DNA of 64,000 nucleotides from the NCBI GenBank assembly GCA_019753155.1, contig JAIELG010000019.1:1-64000 (forward strand). Reading direction: 5' to 3'. Positions 10,390 through 17,409 of this stretch are shown in pieces. The notes below the pieces were generated by a model. The model was not told where the DNA came from, did no database searches, and saw only the letters and a program-made list of their open reading frames with translations. Position numbers and translations under genes: made by a program. Source of the DNA: Burkholderiales bacterium (lineage in GTDB: Bacteria > Pseudomonadota > Gammaproteobacteria > Burkholderiales > JABEVD01). Each line of letters begins with the position of its first letter. The first letter of the stretch is position 1.

Positions 10390-12879
10390 GTGCGGGTCAT
10401 GAATAAAGTATTCGCGACCTTTTTCCAGAAGATCACATTTCAGCGCCAACTCAGCATCACGGTTACGCTTGGCATCCTTTTCCTGGCCCTGTTTTCCTCC
10501 ATAGTCGGATCGATGCAGGGAAACGAGCGGGTGCGCCACGATCTTATGGAGCAGGGGCAGCATATTACCGAGAATCTGGCGCACCAAAGCGCACTGGCGT
10601 TGATCTATTCTTCCGCAGATAATGCCGCCGGGGCGGTGAACGCCACCCTGGCTTTCCCCGGGGTGGTCGGCGTGGAAATTCGCCATGTCAATGGGCACAT
10701 ATTGCTTGCGCGCGGCAACGCCAGATCCGAAAAATTCCGCCAAAAGGCCGACAACCCCGACGGATTGAAAGCCGCCAAGCTCGATGCGGAGAATTCCGAT
10801 GCATGGCACTTTGTCGCGCCGGTTTATTCGCAACCCGTCGCTGAATCCCCGTTTAACGAGGCCGCCCCCCCGGAACTGCTCGGTCAGGTTTCAGTGGTGA
10901 TGAGCAAGGCGGCGATGAGCCGGATGACCTCCGATATTTTCATCGCCAATCTGACCACATCGCTCTCTTTCGCGCTGTTGTTCCTGCTCCTGATCCGCTT
11001 TCTTACCCGTAGCATGGCGCGCCCGCTCGATCAGTTGTCTTCCAGTATGGGGCGCGCCCAAAGAGGCGAATTACAGGTGCGGGTCACCCCCATGGGACCG
11101 AAGGATATCGCCGATATGGCGCACGCGTTCAACAGTATGATGTCGGTGCAGGAAGAGCGCGAAGCGGCTTTACGTATCGCTGCCATTGCCTTCGAGACCG
11201 ATGAAGGCATGATATTGACCGATGAGCATGCCGTGATCATCAGGGTCAACAAAGCATTCACGCTGTTGACCGGCTATAGCGCCGTGGAAGCGGTCGGCAG
11301 AAAACCATCCATGCTCAAGTCGGACCGACAGGATGCGGCATTCTACGTGCATATGTGGGAAAGCCTGCGACAGAACAAAAGCTGGCAAGGCGAGATATGG
11401 AACCGGCGCAAGAACGGAGAAATTTACCCGGAATGGCTGAACATTACCGCCGTTGTCGACAAGGATGATCGTGTCACGAATTATGTCGGCGCGTTTGTCG
11501 ATATCACCGAACGCAAAAGGGCTGAAAATGAAATCCACCATCTTGCTTTTTACGACCCCCTCAGCCAGCTACCCAATCGGAGGCTGCTGCTTGACCGCCT
11601 GCGTCAGGCCATCGCAACCAGTGCCCGCAGCCAGACCGGCGGCGCGCTTCTGTTCATAGACCTCGACAACTTCAAGACCCTGAACGACACCAAGGGGCAC
11701 AGCATCGGAGATTTGCTGCTGATCGAGGTAGCTAAACGTCTGAAGGGATGCATACGCGAAGGCGACACCCTGGCGCGTTTCGGCGGTGATGAATTCGTGC
11801 TGCTGCTGGAAGGTTTGAGCGGAGATAGCGCGCAGGCCGCGGTACATGCACGGGGCGCAGGGGAGAAAGTAGTTGCGGCGCTCAACCAGCCCTATATCCT
11901 GGAGGGAAACGAGTTCCATAGCTCATCGAGCGTGGGCATCACCTTGTTCACCAACCACAGGGAGGAAATCGACGAGTTGCTTAAACAGGCTGACACGGCC
12001 ATGTACGAAGCAAAAAAATCGGGGCGCAACACCCTGCGTTTCTTCGATCCTGTCATGCAGGGCGAACTGGAAGTTCGCGCCCAGCTTGAAAACGGGATGA
12101 GGGAGGCGTTGCGCAAACAGGAGTTCCACCTGTATTACCAGATGCAGGTCGATCACACCGATCATATCCTGGGGGCGGAAGTCTTGCTGCGCTGGAATCA
12201 TCCGGAAAGGGGATTGATCTCGCCATTGCAGTTCATTCCCCTGGCGGAAGAAACCGGACTCATCCATCCGATCGGGTCATGGGTATTGGAAAGCGCCTGC
12301 CGGCAAATCAAGGCATGGGAAGCAGAGCCGCGCACCCGTGATTTGCAGCTTGCAGTCAACGTCAGCGGGCGGCAGTTCCGTCAAGCGGACTTCGTCGCGC
12401 AAGTGAGCGAAATACTCGACCGAACCGCTGTCAACCCGTTGCGCCTCAAGCTCGAGTTGACCGAGAGCATCGTGCTCAACAATGTTGCCGACACCATTGC
12501 CAAAATGCAGGAACTCAGGCAAATCGGCGTGAGTTTCTCCATGGATGATTTCGGAACAGGTTATTCATCGCTGGCTTACCTGACCCAACTGCCGCTTAAC
12601 CAACTGAAAATTGACCAATCGTTCGTGCGCAATATCGGCATCAAGTCTTCCGATGCAGCCATCATTCAAACCATTATCGGCATGGCCAATAACCTGGGCA
12701 TGGAGGTCATTGCAGAAGGCGTGGAAACAGAGGCGCAACGCAGTTTTCTGGAGGAAAACGGTTGCATGCTCTACCAGGGCTATCTGTTCGGCAAGCCTGT
12801 GCCGCTCGATGAGTTTGATGCGACCCTGCGCTGTACGTCTTCGCAAAACCATTCTTCGAGAGTTGGTGCTCAAGCTTGA
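10390..12879 (+). CDS. Membrane PAS-GGDEF-EAL cyclic-di-GMP signalling protein
   Basis: An 829-residue inner-membrane protein that probably makes and/or degrades cyclic di-GMP. Order: TM at about 23-43, a periplasmic CHASE8-like sensor to about 180, second TM 185-205, HAMP 206-255, PAS 262-376, GGDEF 385-550, EAL 565-815. The cyclase motif FGGDEF is intact (465-469) with an RxxD inhibitory site (R456-D459). The EAL signature reads EVLLRW (597-602), with DDFGTGYSSL and EGVET also present, so both activities are plausible. GTG 10390 or ATG 10399 may be the start; neither has a strong Shine-Dalgarno. Its position 2 nt behind the substrate-binding gene suggests that binding protein reports ligand to the periplasmic sensor. 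Confidence 0.9.
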   Translation: MRVMNKVFATFFQKITFQRQLSITVTLGILFLALFSSIVGSMQGNERVRHDLMEQGQHITENLAHQSALALIYSSADNAAGAVNATLAFPGVVGVEIRHVNGHILLARGNARSEKFRQKADNPDGLKAAKLDAENSDAWHFVAPVYSQPVAESPFNEAAPPELLGQVSVVMSKAAMSRMTSDIFIANLTTSLSFALLFLLLIRFLTRSMARPLDQLSSSMGRAQRGELQVRVTPMGPKDIADMAHAFNSMMSVQEEREAALRIAAIAFETDEGMILTDEHAVIIRVNKAFTLLTGYSAVEAVGRKPSMLKSDRQDAAFYVHMWESLRQNKSWQGEIWNRRKNGEIYPEWLNITAVVDKDDRVTNYVGAFVDITERKRAENEIHHLAFYDPLSQLPNRRLLLDRLRQAIATSARSQTGGALLFIDLDNFKTLNDTKGHSIGDLLLIEVAKRLKGCIREGDTLARFGGDEFVLLLEGLSGDSAQAAVHARGAGEKVVAALNQPYILEGNEFHSSSSVGITLFTNHREEIDELLKQADTAMYEAKKSGRNTLRFFDPVMQGELEVRAQLENGMREALRKQEFHLYYQMQVDHTDHILGAEVLLRWNHPERGLISPLQFIPLAEETGLIHPIGSWVLESACRQIKAWEAEPRTRDLQLAVNVSGRQFRQADFVAQVSEILDRTAVNPLRLKLELTESIVLNNVADTIAKMQELRQIGVSFSMDDFGTGYSSLAYLTQLPLNQLKIDQSFVRNIGIKSSDAAIIQTIIGMANNLGMEVIAEGVETEAQRSFLEENGCMLYQGYLFGKPVPLDEFDATLRCTSSQNHSSRVGAQA

Positions 12880-12931
12880 AACGCATTCATCAAGGCGGAA
12901 TTTCTTCGTGGATTATACCGATCAGGGAATA

Positions 12932-12950
12932 TGGTACTTCGACAGGAATC
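12932..12950 (-). repeat. Imperfect copy of tRNA-Arg(CCU) 3' end (candidate att site)
   Basis: On the minus strand this reads GATTCCTGTCGAAGTACCA. The 3' end of the tRNA-Arg gene at 14157-14176 reads GATTCCTGTCGAGGGTACCA. They share 12 + 6 bases in the same orientation, differing by GG to A, and both end at CCA. A direct repeat of a tRNA 3' end downstream of that tRNA is the classical mark left by site-specific integration of an island or prophage. The interval is only 1.2 kb and lacks an integrase, so it would be a remnant. Confidence 0.5.
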
Positions 12951-13093
12951 ATGTTCACTCCTGCAAACGGCATAGATACTTACTTTTGCTTACTTGATGA
13001 ATAAATATAACCCATTTGTACCCCCAGCGTGTTGACGTAAACTACCTTTGGACTGTTTGGCTGGATCACCCGCTTCAAATTGAATTGCAAGTT

Positions 13094-13137
13094 GGATGGA
13101 GTGGGCAGCCGTATACTTCCGGTCTCGCAACCACAAT
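13094..13137 (+). repeat. Direct repeat arm 1 flanking the DUF29 gene
   Basis: GGATGGAGTGGGCAGC followed by ACTTCCGGTCTCGCAACC and CACAAT. The same two blocks recur exactly 600 bp away at 13694 and 13752, one on each side of the DUF29 gene. Confidence 0.6.
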
Positions 13138-13179
13138 TCACTCATAATCTTTTATATAACTAGCAAAATCAATACGTTA

Positions 13180-13629
13180 CTACTTCTTTTCCAATGATTC
13201 TTGCGGCAACCATTCATGCATTAATATATCTGTCATTTTCCAGGGACAAGATGGAGGGAAGCAATCAAGATTGGTCTCCTGCCTGGCTTGTGAAGCTGCT
13301 TTTGCCCAAACCATTTTTAACCACTTTTCGTCATCGAAATTTGTTCGCAAACTTGGATTTTCGTCCAAATGGTAGTCCAGTTCAATCCGCTGGTCGTTTA
13401 TGGTTTGCGACCAACTTTTGCACTGTCTTTCAGGTTGATATTGCCACTTGAGCAAGTGTGCAAGCAAAACAGCCATACGGCTTGCCAATTCTCTTTTTTC
13501 ACTTTTGCCCACGTCTTCGATCTCCTCAGCAATATGCTCCAGATCGAGCAGGTCGAAACGTCCTGCCCGAATCAGCCGAGCTTGTTCGTTAGCCCAAGCA
13601 ACGACATCCGTTTCATATTTCGTTCCCAT
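13180..13629 (-). CDS. DUF29 family protein
   Basis: A 149-residue DUF29 protein, recognised from the pattern ETDVVAWANEQARLIRAGRF, LDLEHIAEEIEDVGKSEK and LLAHLLKWQYQPE. The family is abundant in cyanobacteria and scattered in proteobacteria, often in several copies and often near repeats. Its function is unknown. A strong AGGAGG stands 4 nt before the ATG, so it is probably expressed. No signal peptide or membrane segment is seen; the protein is rich in Trp and charged residues. It is the main gene of the AT-richer patch between the tRNA-Arg copy and the tRNA itself, consistent with acquisition by transfer. Confidence 0.8.
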   Translation of the reverse strand: MGTKYETDVVAWANEQARLIRAGRFDLLDLEHIAEEIEDVGKSEKRELASRMAVLLAHLLKWQYQPERQCKSWSQTINDQRIELDYHLDENPSLRTNFDDEKWLKMVWAKAASQARQETNLDCFPPSCPWKMTDILMHEWLPQESLEKK

Positions 13630-13693
13630 ATAGCCTCCTGTTCAACTTTTTGCTACGGTTTCGTCACCTAGCAGTATAATCGAACTGGGAGCC

Positions 13694-13773
13694 GGATGGA
13701 GTGGGCAGCGGGAACTGCGGTAACGCAGTGACCTTCGAGAGAACGCCAGACACTTCCGGCTCGCAACCATAAT
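13694..13773 (+). repeat. Direct repeat arm 2 flanking the DUF29 gene, with internal insertion
   Basis: GGATGGAGTGGGCAGC at 13694-13709 and ACTTCCGGCTCGCAACC at 13752-13768 match arm 1, but about 42 bases lie between the two blocks instead of a handful. This side also carries the upstream region of the DUF29 gene. Confidence 0.55.
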
Positions 13774-13809
13774 CACAAGCAAGTGACAAGTAACGACATA
13801 CCCACCCCC

Positions 13810-13875
13810 TTCAGTTATCCACGGGCGCAGCCCGTGGATAACTGAACCCGGACTCTTGTTCCCCATGGGGGAACA
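13810..13875. repeat. Two adjacent strong hairpins (REP-like)
   Basis: TTCAGTTATCCACGGGC, a GCA loop, and its exact complement form a 17-bp perfect stem at 13810-13846. Eleven bases later TGTTCCCC-ATG-GGGGAACA forms a second 8-bp stem at 13857-13875. Neither has a U-tract, so they are not typical intrinsic terminators. Each arm of the first stem contains TTATCCACG, one base off a DnaA-box consensus. A repetitive extragenic palindrome or a mobile-element end fits best. Confidence 0.6.
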
Positions 13876-13897
13876 GGCCGGGCGGGCGTGGATATGT

Positions 13898-14095
13898 CTA
13901 CTCGACTCGGGCAACGTCTGTCTGGTCGATTTCGGTATTATCCCCAAGATCCATGACGACCTTTATCGAGTAGATTGAGTCTTTAGGTACGATCAAGGCC
14001 TCTTCTTCATCATATTCGACCCCAGGCTCCAATTCATACCCTTCCGGATACTCTTTCAGAATGTTGGTAGAATAATACCGTTGTATAATATTCAC
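13898..14095 (-). CDS. Small acidic hypothetical protein (65 aa)
   Basis: I do not recognise this frame. It starts with GTG at 14095 with no clear Shine-Dalgarno and encodes an acidic 65-residue peptide (EYPEGYELEPGVEYDEEEAL, then IYSIKVVMDLGDNTEIDQTD) without a signal peptide or membrane segment. The composition is protein-like and it ends just before the hairpin pair. It lies between those hairpins and tRNA-Arg inside the putative integration scar. It could be a small cargo gene or a chance frame. Confidence 0.4.
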   Translation of the reverse strand: MNIIQRYYSTNILKEYPEGYELEPGVEYDEEEALIVPKDSIYSIKVVMDLGDNTEIDQTDVARVE

Positions 14096-14156
14096 CAGGA
14101 ACTACGTGATTTTACAGAGTGTTTTACTACTATGGAGGGCTGCTTTACTAGATTAG

Positions 14157-14231
14157 TGGTACCCTCGACAGGAATCGAACCTGTAACTGGCCCTTAGGAG
14201 GGGCCCGTTATATCCATTTAACTACGAAGGC
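14157..14231 (-). tRNA. tRNA-Arg (anticodon CCU)
   Basis: 75 nt including an encoded CCA. The acceptor arm GCCTTCG pairs with CGAGGGT (two G-U pairs). The D-arm is GTTAAATGGATATAAC. The anticodon loop CTCCTAA gives anticodon CCU in a GGCCC/GGGCC stem, and the T-arm is ACAGG-TTCGATT-CCTGT. It closely resembles bacterial tRNA-Arg(CCU), which reads the rare AGG codon. Its 3' end faces the DUF29 patch and is partly duplicated at 12932, so it is probably an integration target. Confidence 0.95.
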
Positions 14232-14295
14232 TTTCCAATAAGCGTGATTTTACAGCAAAATCGCGTCATTGATAAATCCGGTTTGGAGGTTTGTT

Positions 14296-14928
14296 GTGAT
14301 TAGACGCATGCAATTTCTTAAAACAGGCGGTTTTTTGTTATTGATGATCCTTGCCGAAGGCGCTTTTGCCGGGGGCGGGCCGTTGGGGATCGACCACAGG
14401 CTTGCCTACGACAACAGCGGCATTTTCAAGCGTCAGATCCAGCAGGATCTGCTTACCCTGATGGTCATGGGGGAAATCGGCGGCGCGCTGTGGGAAGGCG
14501 ACGAAACGAGGCTGGGGAAAACGCTCTGGCAATCCGTGGATTCGACCATCCTGGCTTCGGCCTCCGCAGCGGCGTTGAAAACCGTATTCACGCGCTCGCG
14601 TCCCACCCAGACCAATGATCCCAATCAGTTCTTCAGGGGGAGCGGAAACTACAGTTTTCCCAGCGGCGAAGTCGCAGCGATGAGCGCCATCGTCACCCCG
14701 CTCATCCTCGAGTACCGGGAAGAAGACCCATGGGTCTATGCCCTCGAAATCCTGCCCGTCTATGACATGGTCGCGCGCATGAAAGTCCAGGCGCACTGGC
14801 AGAGCGATGTGCTGGCGGGTTTCGCCATTGGCACGTTTTCGGGCTATTTTGCTCATTCCAGGCAAAAATCATTCACCTTGCAGGTTCTTCCGGGGGGATT
14901 TTCGGTGGGGCTCAAAAAGGAATTTTAA
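14296..14928 (+). CDS. PAP2-superfamily phosphatase with PSGE variant
   Basis: A 210-residue exported member of the PAP2/phosphatidic acid phosphatase superfamily. The three signature motifs are present: K95-x6-R102-P103, PSGE at 122-125, and R161-x5-H167-x3-D171. The second motif is normally PSGH, and here the general-acid His is Glu. The residue replaced is catalytic in characterised members, so activity may be changed; PSGE forms recur in an envelope-associated subfamily, as far as I recall. The signal-peptide segment LLLMILAEGAFA follows the start. I prefer GTG 14296 because GGAGG lies 6 nt upstream; ATG 14308 is the alternative. Likely substrates are lipid phosphates at the envelope, by inference only. 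Confidence 0.75.
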   Translation: MIRRMQFLKTGGFLLLMILAEGAFAGGGPLGIDHRLAYDNSGIFKRQIQQDLLTLMVMGEIGGALWEGDETRLGKTLWQSVDSTILASASAAALKTVFTRSRPTQTNDPNQFFRGSGNYSFPSGEVAAMSAIVTPLILEYREEDPWVYALEILPVYDMVARMKVQAHWQSDVLAGFAIGTFSGYFAHSRQKSFTLQVLPGGFSVGLKKEF

Positions 14929-14986
14929 GCGCTTTCGGCTGTCCAATTCCTGTTATCATTCGCGCTCGGGCAAGTTCAAGGATTCA

Positions 14987-15526
14987 ATGATGAAATGGGT
15001 TGTATTTGTCGTTACGATGGCTTTCGTGACGCTTTTTTTCTGGTATCAGGTGAACAAGACGGGGAATATTCCCAAGCCTGGGCAGATCGCACCCGCATTC
15101 GACTTGCCGGACCAGGGCGGAAAAATGCACAAGATCGATGATTACCGCGGCAAATGGCTGGTGCTTTATTTCTACCCCAAGGATGGCACGCCTGTCTGCA
15201 CCAAGGAAGCCTGCGCGTTCAGGGATGGTTTCGCCAAAATAAAATCTGCCGGGGCGGATATCGTGGGGATCAGCCTCGACGATGCATCCAGCCATGTCCA
15301 ATTCGCAGCGAAAAACCATATACCTTTTTCCCTGCTCTCCGATGCTTCCGGAAAGGTTTCGAAAGAATACGGCGTGCTGATGAATCTGGTGATATTCAGG
15401 CTTGCAAAGCGCTACACTTTCCTGATCGATCCAGAAGGGCATGTGGTGAAAGTTTACGATCAGGTTCAGGTGTATGCCCATGTCAATGAGGTTCTGGATG
15501 ACCTGAAAAGGTTTTCTTCCAGATAA
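14987..15526 (+). CDS. Membrane-anchored peroxiredoxin (BCP/PrxQ type)
   Basis: A 179-residue thiol peroxidase reducing hydrogen or organic peroxides. The peroxidatic Cys71 sits in GTPVCTKEAC and Cys76, five residues on, is the expected resolving cysteine of the BCP/PrxQ class. An N-terminal segment (VVFVVTMAFVTLFFWY) looks like an uncleaved signal anchor, which would place the catalytic domain in the periplasm; most BCPs are cytoplasmic. ATG 14987 or 14990 follows AAGGA. The stop overlaps the uup start (TAATG), so the two are probably co-transcribed. Confidence 0.88.
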   Translation: MMKWVVFVVTMAFVTLFFWYQVNKTGNIPKPGQIAPAFDLPDQGGKMHKIDDYRGKWLVLYFYPKDGTPVCTKEACAFRDGFAKIKSAGADIVGISLDDASSHVQFAAKNHIPFSLLSDASGKVSKEYGVLMNLVIFRLAKRYTFLIDPEGHVVKVYDQVQVYAHVNEVLDDLKRFSSR

Positions 15527-17403
15527 TGGCGCTCATCACACTCGAAAAAGCTTCGCTCGCTTTTGGCCATCATTCTCTCCTCGACTCGACCGACCTGGTG
15601 CTCGAACCGGGGGAGCGGGTCGGACTCATAGGCAGGAACGGCGCCGGAAAATCCAGCCTGTTCAAAATCCTGTCCGGGGCAGCCCAACTCGACGACGGAA
15701 AGATATGGCATGCGCCCGGATTGAAGATGGCCGCGGTAGACCAGGAGCCCGATTTCGATGCCGGGAATACGGTATTCGAAGAAGTCTCGCGGGGACTGGG
15801 AGATTTGAGCCAGGTACTGGTCGGCTACCATGCGGTTTCCTGCGAAATGGAGACGAACCATGATCCGGCGCTGCTTGAAAAACTGTATGAATTACAGCAC
15901 AGGCTGGAGGCCGAAGACGGCTGGAGCATGCAGTCCAGAATCGAAACCGTCGCGTCCCGTCTCGATTTGCCGCTGGATGCGCGCATGTCGGCCCTTTCAG
16001 GCGGACAGAGGAAGCGGGTTGCGCTTGGCCGCGCGCTCGTATGTCAGCCGGACATTATTTTTCTCGACGAACCCACCAATCACCTCGACTTCTCATCCAT
16101 AGAGTGGCTGGAAGAATTCATCGTATCTTTTCCAGGAACCGTTTTTTTCATCACGCATGACAGGCGTTTTCTGGACAATGTTTCAACCCGGATAGTCGAA
16201 CTCGACCGGGGCAAACTAGCGAGCTTCGAAGGCAATTTCTCGCAATATCTGGTTAAGAAAGCCGAGCAGCTCGAGGTCGAAGCCATGCAGGCGCAGAAAT
16301 TCGACAAATTCCTGGCCCAGGAGGAAGTCTGGATCAGGAAAGGAGTCGAAGCGAGAAGAACCCGCAACGAGGGCAGGGTGAGGCGGCTCGAGCGCCTCAG
16401 GGTGGAGCGTGTCAGCCGCAGGGAGGCGCTGGGGAAAGTCACGTTCAACATGGAGGAGGGTGTTAAATCGGGAAAACTCGTGGCCGAACTCGATTGCGTG
16501 AGCAAATCCTTCGGCGGGCGCAAGGTCATAGACGGTTTTTCCTGCCGCGTCATGCGCGGCGACAAAATCGGACTTCTGGGGCCCAACGGTGCAGGGAAAA
16601 GTACGCTGCTCAAACTGATTCTCGGCGAACTCGAACCCGATTCGGGCACTATCCGCCTCGGCACCAAGCTCGAAATCGCCTATTTCGACCAATTGCGCGA
16701 AAAGCTCGACCTTGACGCCAGCCTGGTTGATACGATCGGCAAGGGAAGCGATTTCATCGAGATCAACGGCGAAAAAAAGCATGTCATCAGTTATCTGGGG
16801 GATTTTCTTTTCTCGCCCGAACGCGCCCGTTCTCCCGTCAGGAGCCTCTCCGGCGGAGAGCGGAACAGGCTTCTTCTCGCAAGGCTCTTCACCCGGCCAG
16901 TCAACGTGCTCGTCCTTGACGAGCCCACCAACGATCTCGATATCGAAACCCTGGAACTGCTGGAATCGCTGCTTCTCGACTACTCTGGCACACTTTTTCT
17001 GGTGAGCCACGACAGGGCTTTCCTGGACAACGTGGTGACACAGATCATCGCATTCGAAGGCAATGGCAAATGGTGCGAATATGTCGGCGGATATGATGAC
17101 TGGGTGAGGCAGAAAACCGCAGTCAAGACAAGGCCAGTGGAAGAAAGGAAACCGGCTGCGCAGAGCAAGCCGAAAAAAAGCGGACTCGGCTTCAATGAAA
17201 CCAAAGAGCTGCAAGCGCTTCCGGAAAAAATAGAAAAGCTCGAGATCGAGCAGAAGGCGCTCGGAACGAAGCTGGGCGATCCCGATCTCTACAAGGAATC
17301 CCCCGAAAAGATAAGGGCATGTCAGGCGCGGTTCGACGCGATAGACTCCGAAATCGCCGCAGCCCTTGCCAGATGGGAAGAATTGGAAGCGAAAAAAGGC
17401 TGA
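15526..17403 (+). CDS. uup: ABC-F family ATPase Uup
   Basis: A 625-residue soluble ABC-F protein with two ATPase cassettes: GRNGAGKSSLFK, LSGGQRKRVALGRAL and IIFLDEPTNHLD, then GPNGAGKSTLLK, LSGGERNRLLLARLF and VLVLDEPTNDLD. A charged linker (about 240-320) separates them. The C-terminal 85 residues form the Lys/Glu-rich coiled-coil tail characteristic of Uup rather than EttA. Uup is linked to ribosome-associated functions and suppression of transposon precise excision. It overlaps the peroxiredoxin gene by 1 nt and is followed 6 nt later by rlmK. Confidence 0.92.
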   Translation: MALITLEKASLAFGHHSLLDSTDLVLEPGERVGLIGRNGAGKSSLFKILSGAAQLDDGKIWHAPGLKMAAVDQEPDFDAGNTVFEEVSRGLGDLSQVLVGYHAVSCEMETNHDPALLEKLYELQHRLEAEDGWSMQSRIETVASRLDLPLDARMSALSGGQRKRVALGRALVCQPDIIFLDEPTNHLDFSSIEWLEEFIVSFPGTVFFITHDRRFLDNVSTRIVELDRGKLASFEGNFSQYLVKKAEQLEVEAMQAQKFDKFLAQEEVWIRKGVEARRTRNEGRVRRLERLRVERVSRREALGKVTFNMEEGVKSGKLVAELDCVSKSFGGRKVIDGFSCRVMRGDKIGLLGPNGAGKSTLLKLILGELEPDSGTIRLGTKLEIAYFDQLREKLDLDASLVDTIGKGSDFIEINGEKKHVISYLGDFLFSPERARSPVRSLSGGERNRLLLARLFTRPVNVLVLDEPTNDLDIETLELLESLLLDYSGTLFLVSHDRAFLDNVVTQIIAFEGNGKWCEYVGGYDDWVRQKTAVKTRPVEERKPAAQSKPKKSGLGFNETKELQALPEKIEKLEIEQKALGTKLGDPDLYKESPEKIRACQARFDAIDSEIAAALARWEELEAKKG

Positions 17404-17409
17404 TTCGCT

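Larger units (their letters stand above)
12880..13179. other. Non-coding gap between GGDEF/EAL gene and DUF29 gene
   Basis: I see no credible gene here and no strong terminator. It holds the tRNA-Arg 3'-end copy at 12932-12950 and one arm of a direct repeat at 13094-13137. The sequence becomes more AT-rich than the flanking genes. Confidence 0.5.

Noticed and set aside
13810-13846. Replication origin suggested by TTATCCACG in both palindrome arms
   Set aside because: Only two near-matches, no AT-rich unwinding region and no dnaA or dnaN nearby.
13810-13846. Integron attC site
   Set aside because: The arms do not fit the GTTRRRY/RYYYAAC core sites and no integrase is present.
13642-13947. 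101-codon minus-strand frame over the hairpins and the right direct repeat
   Set aside because: It is built from repeat sequence, crosses the 17-bp palindrome and has no ribosome-binding site. I treat the region as non-coding repeats.
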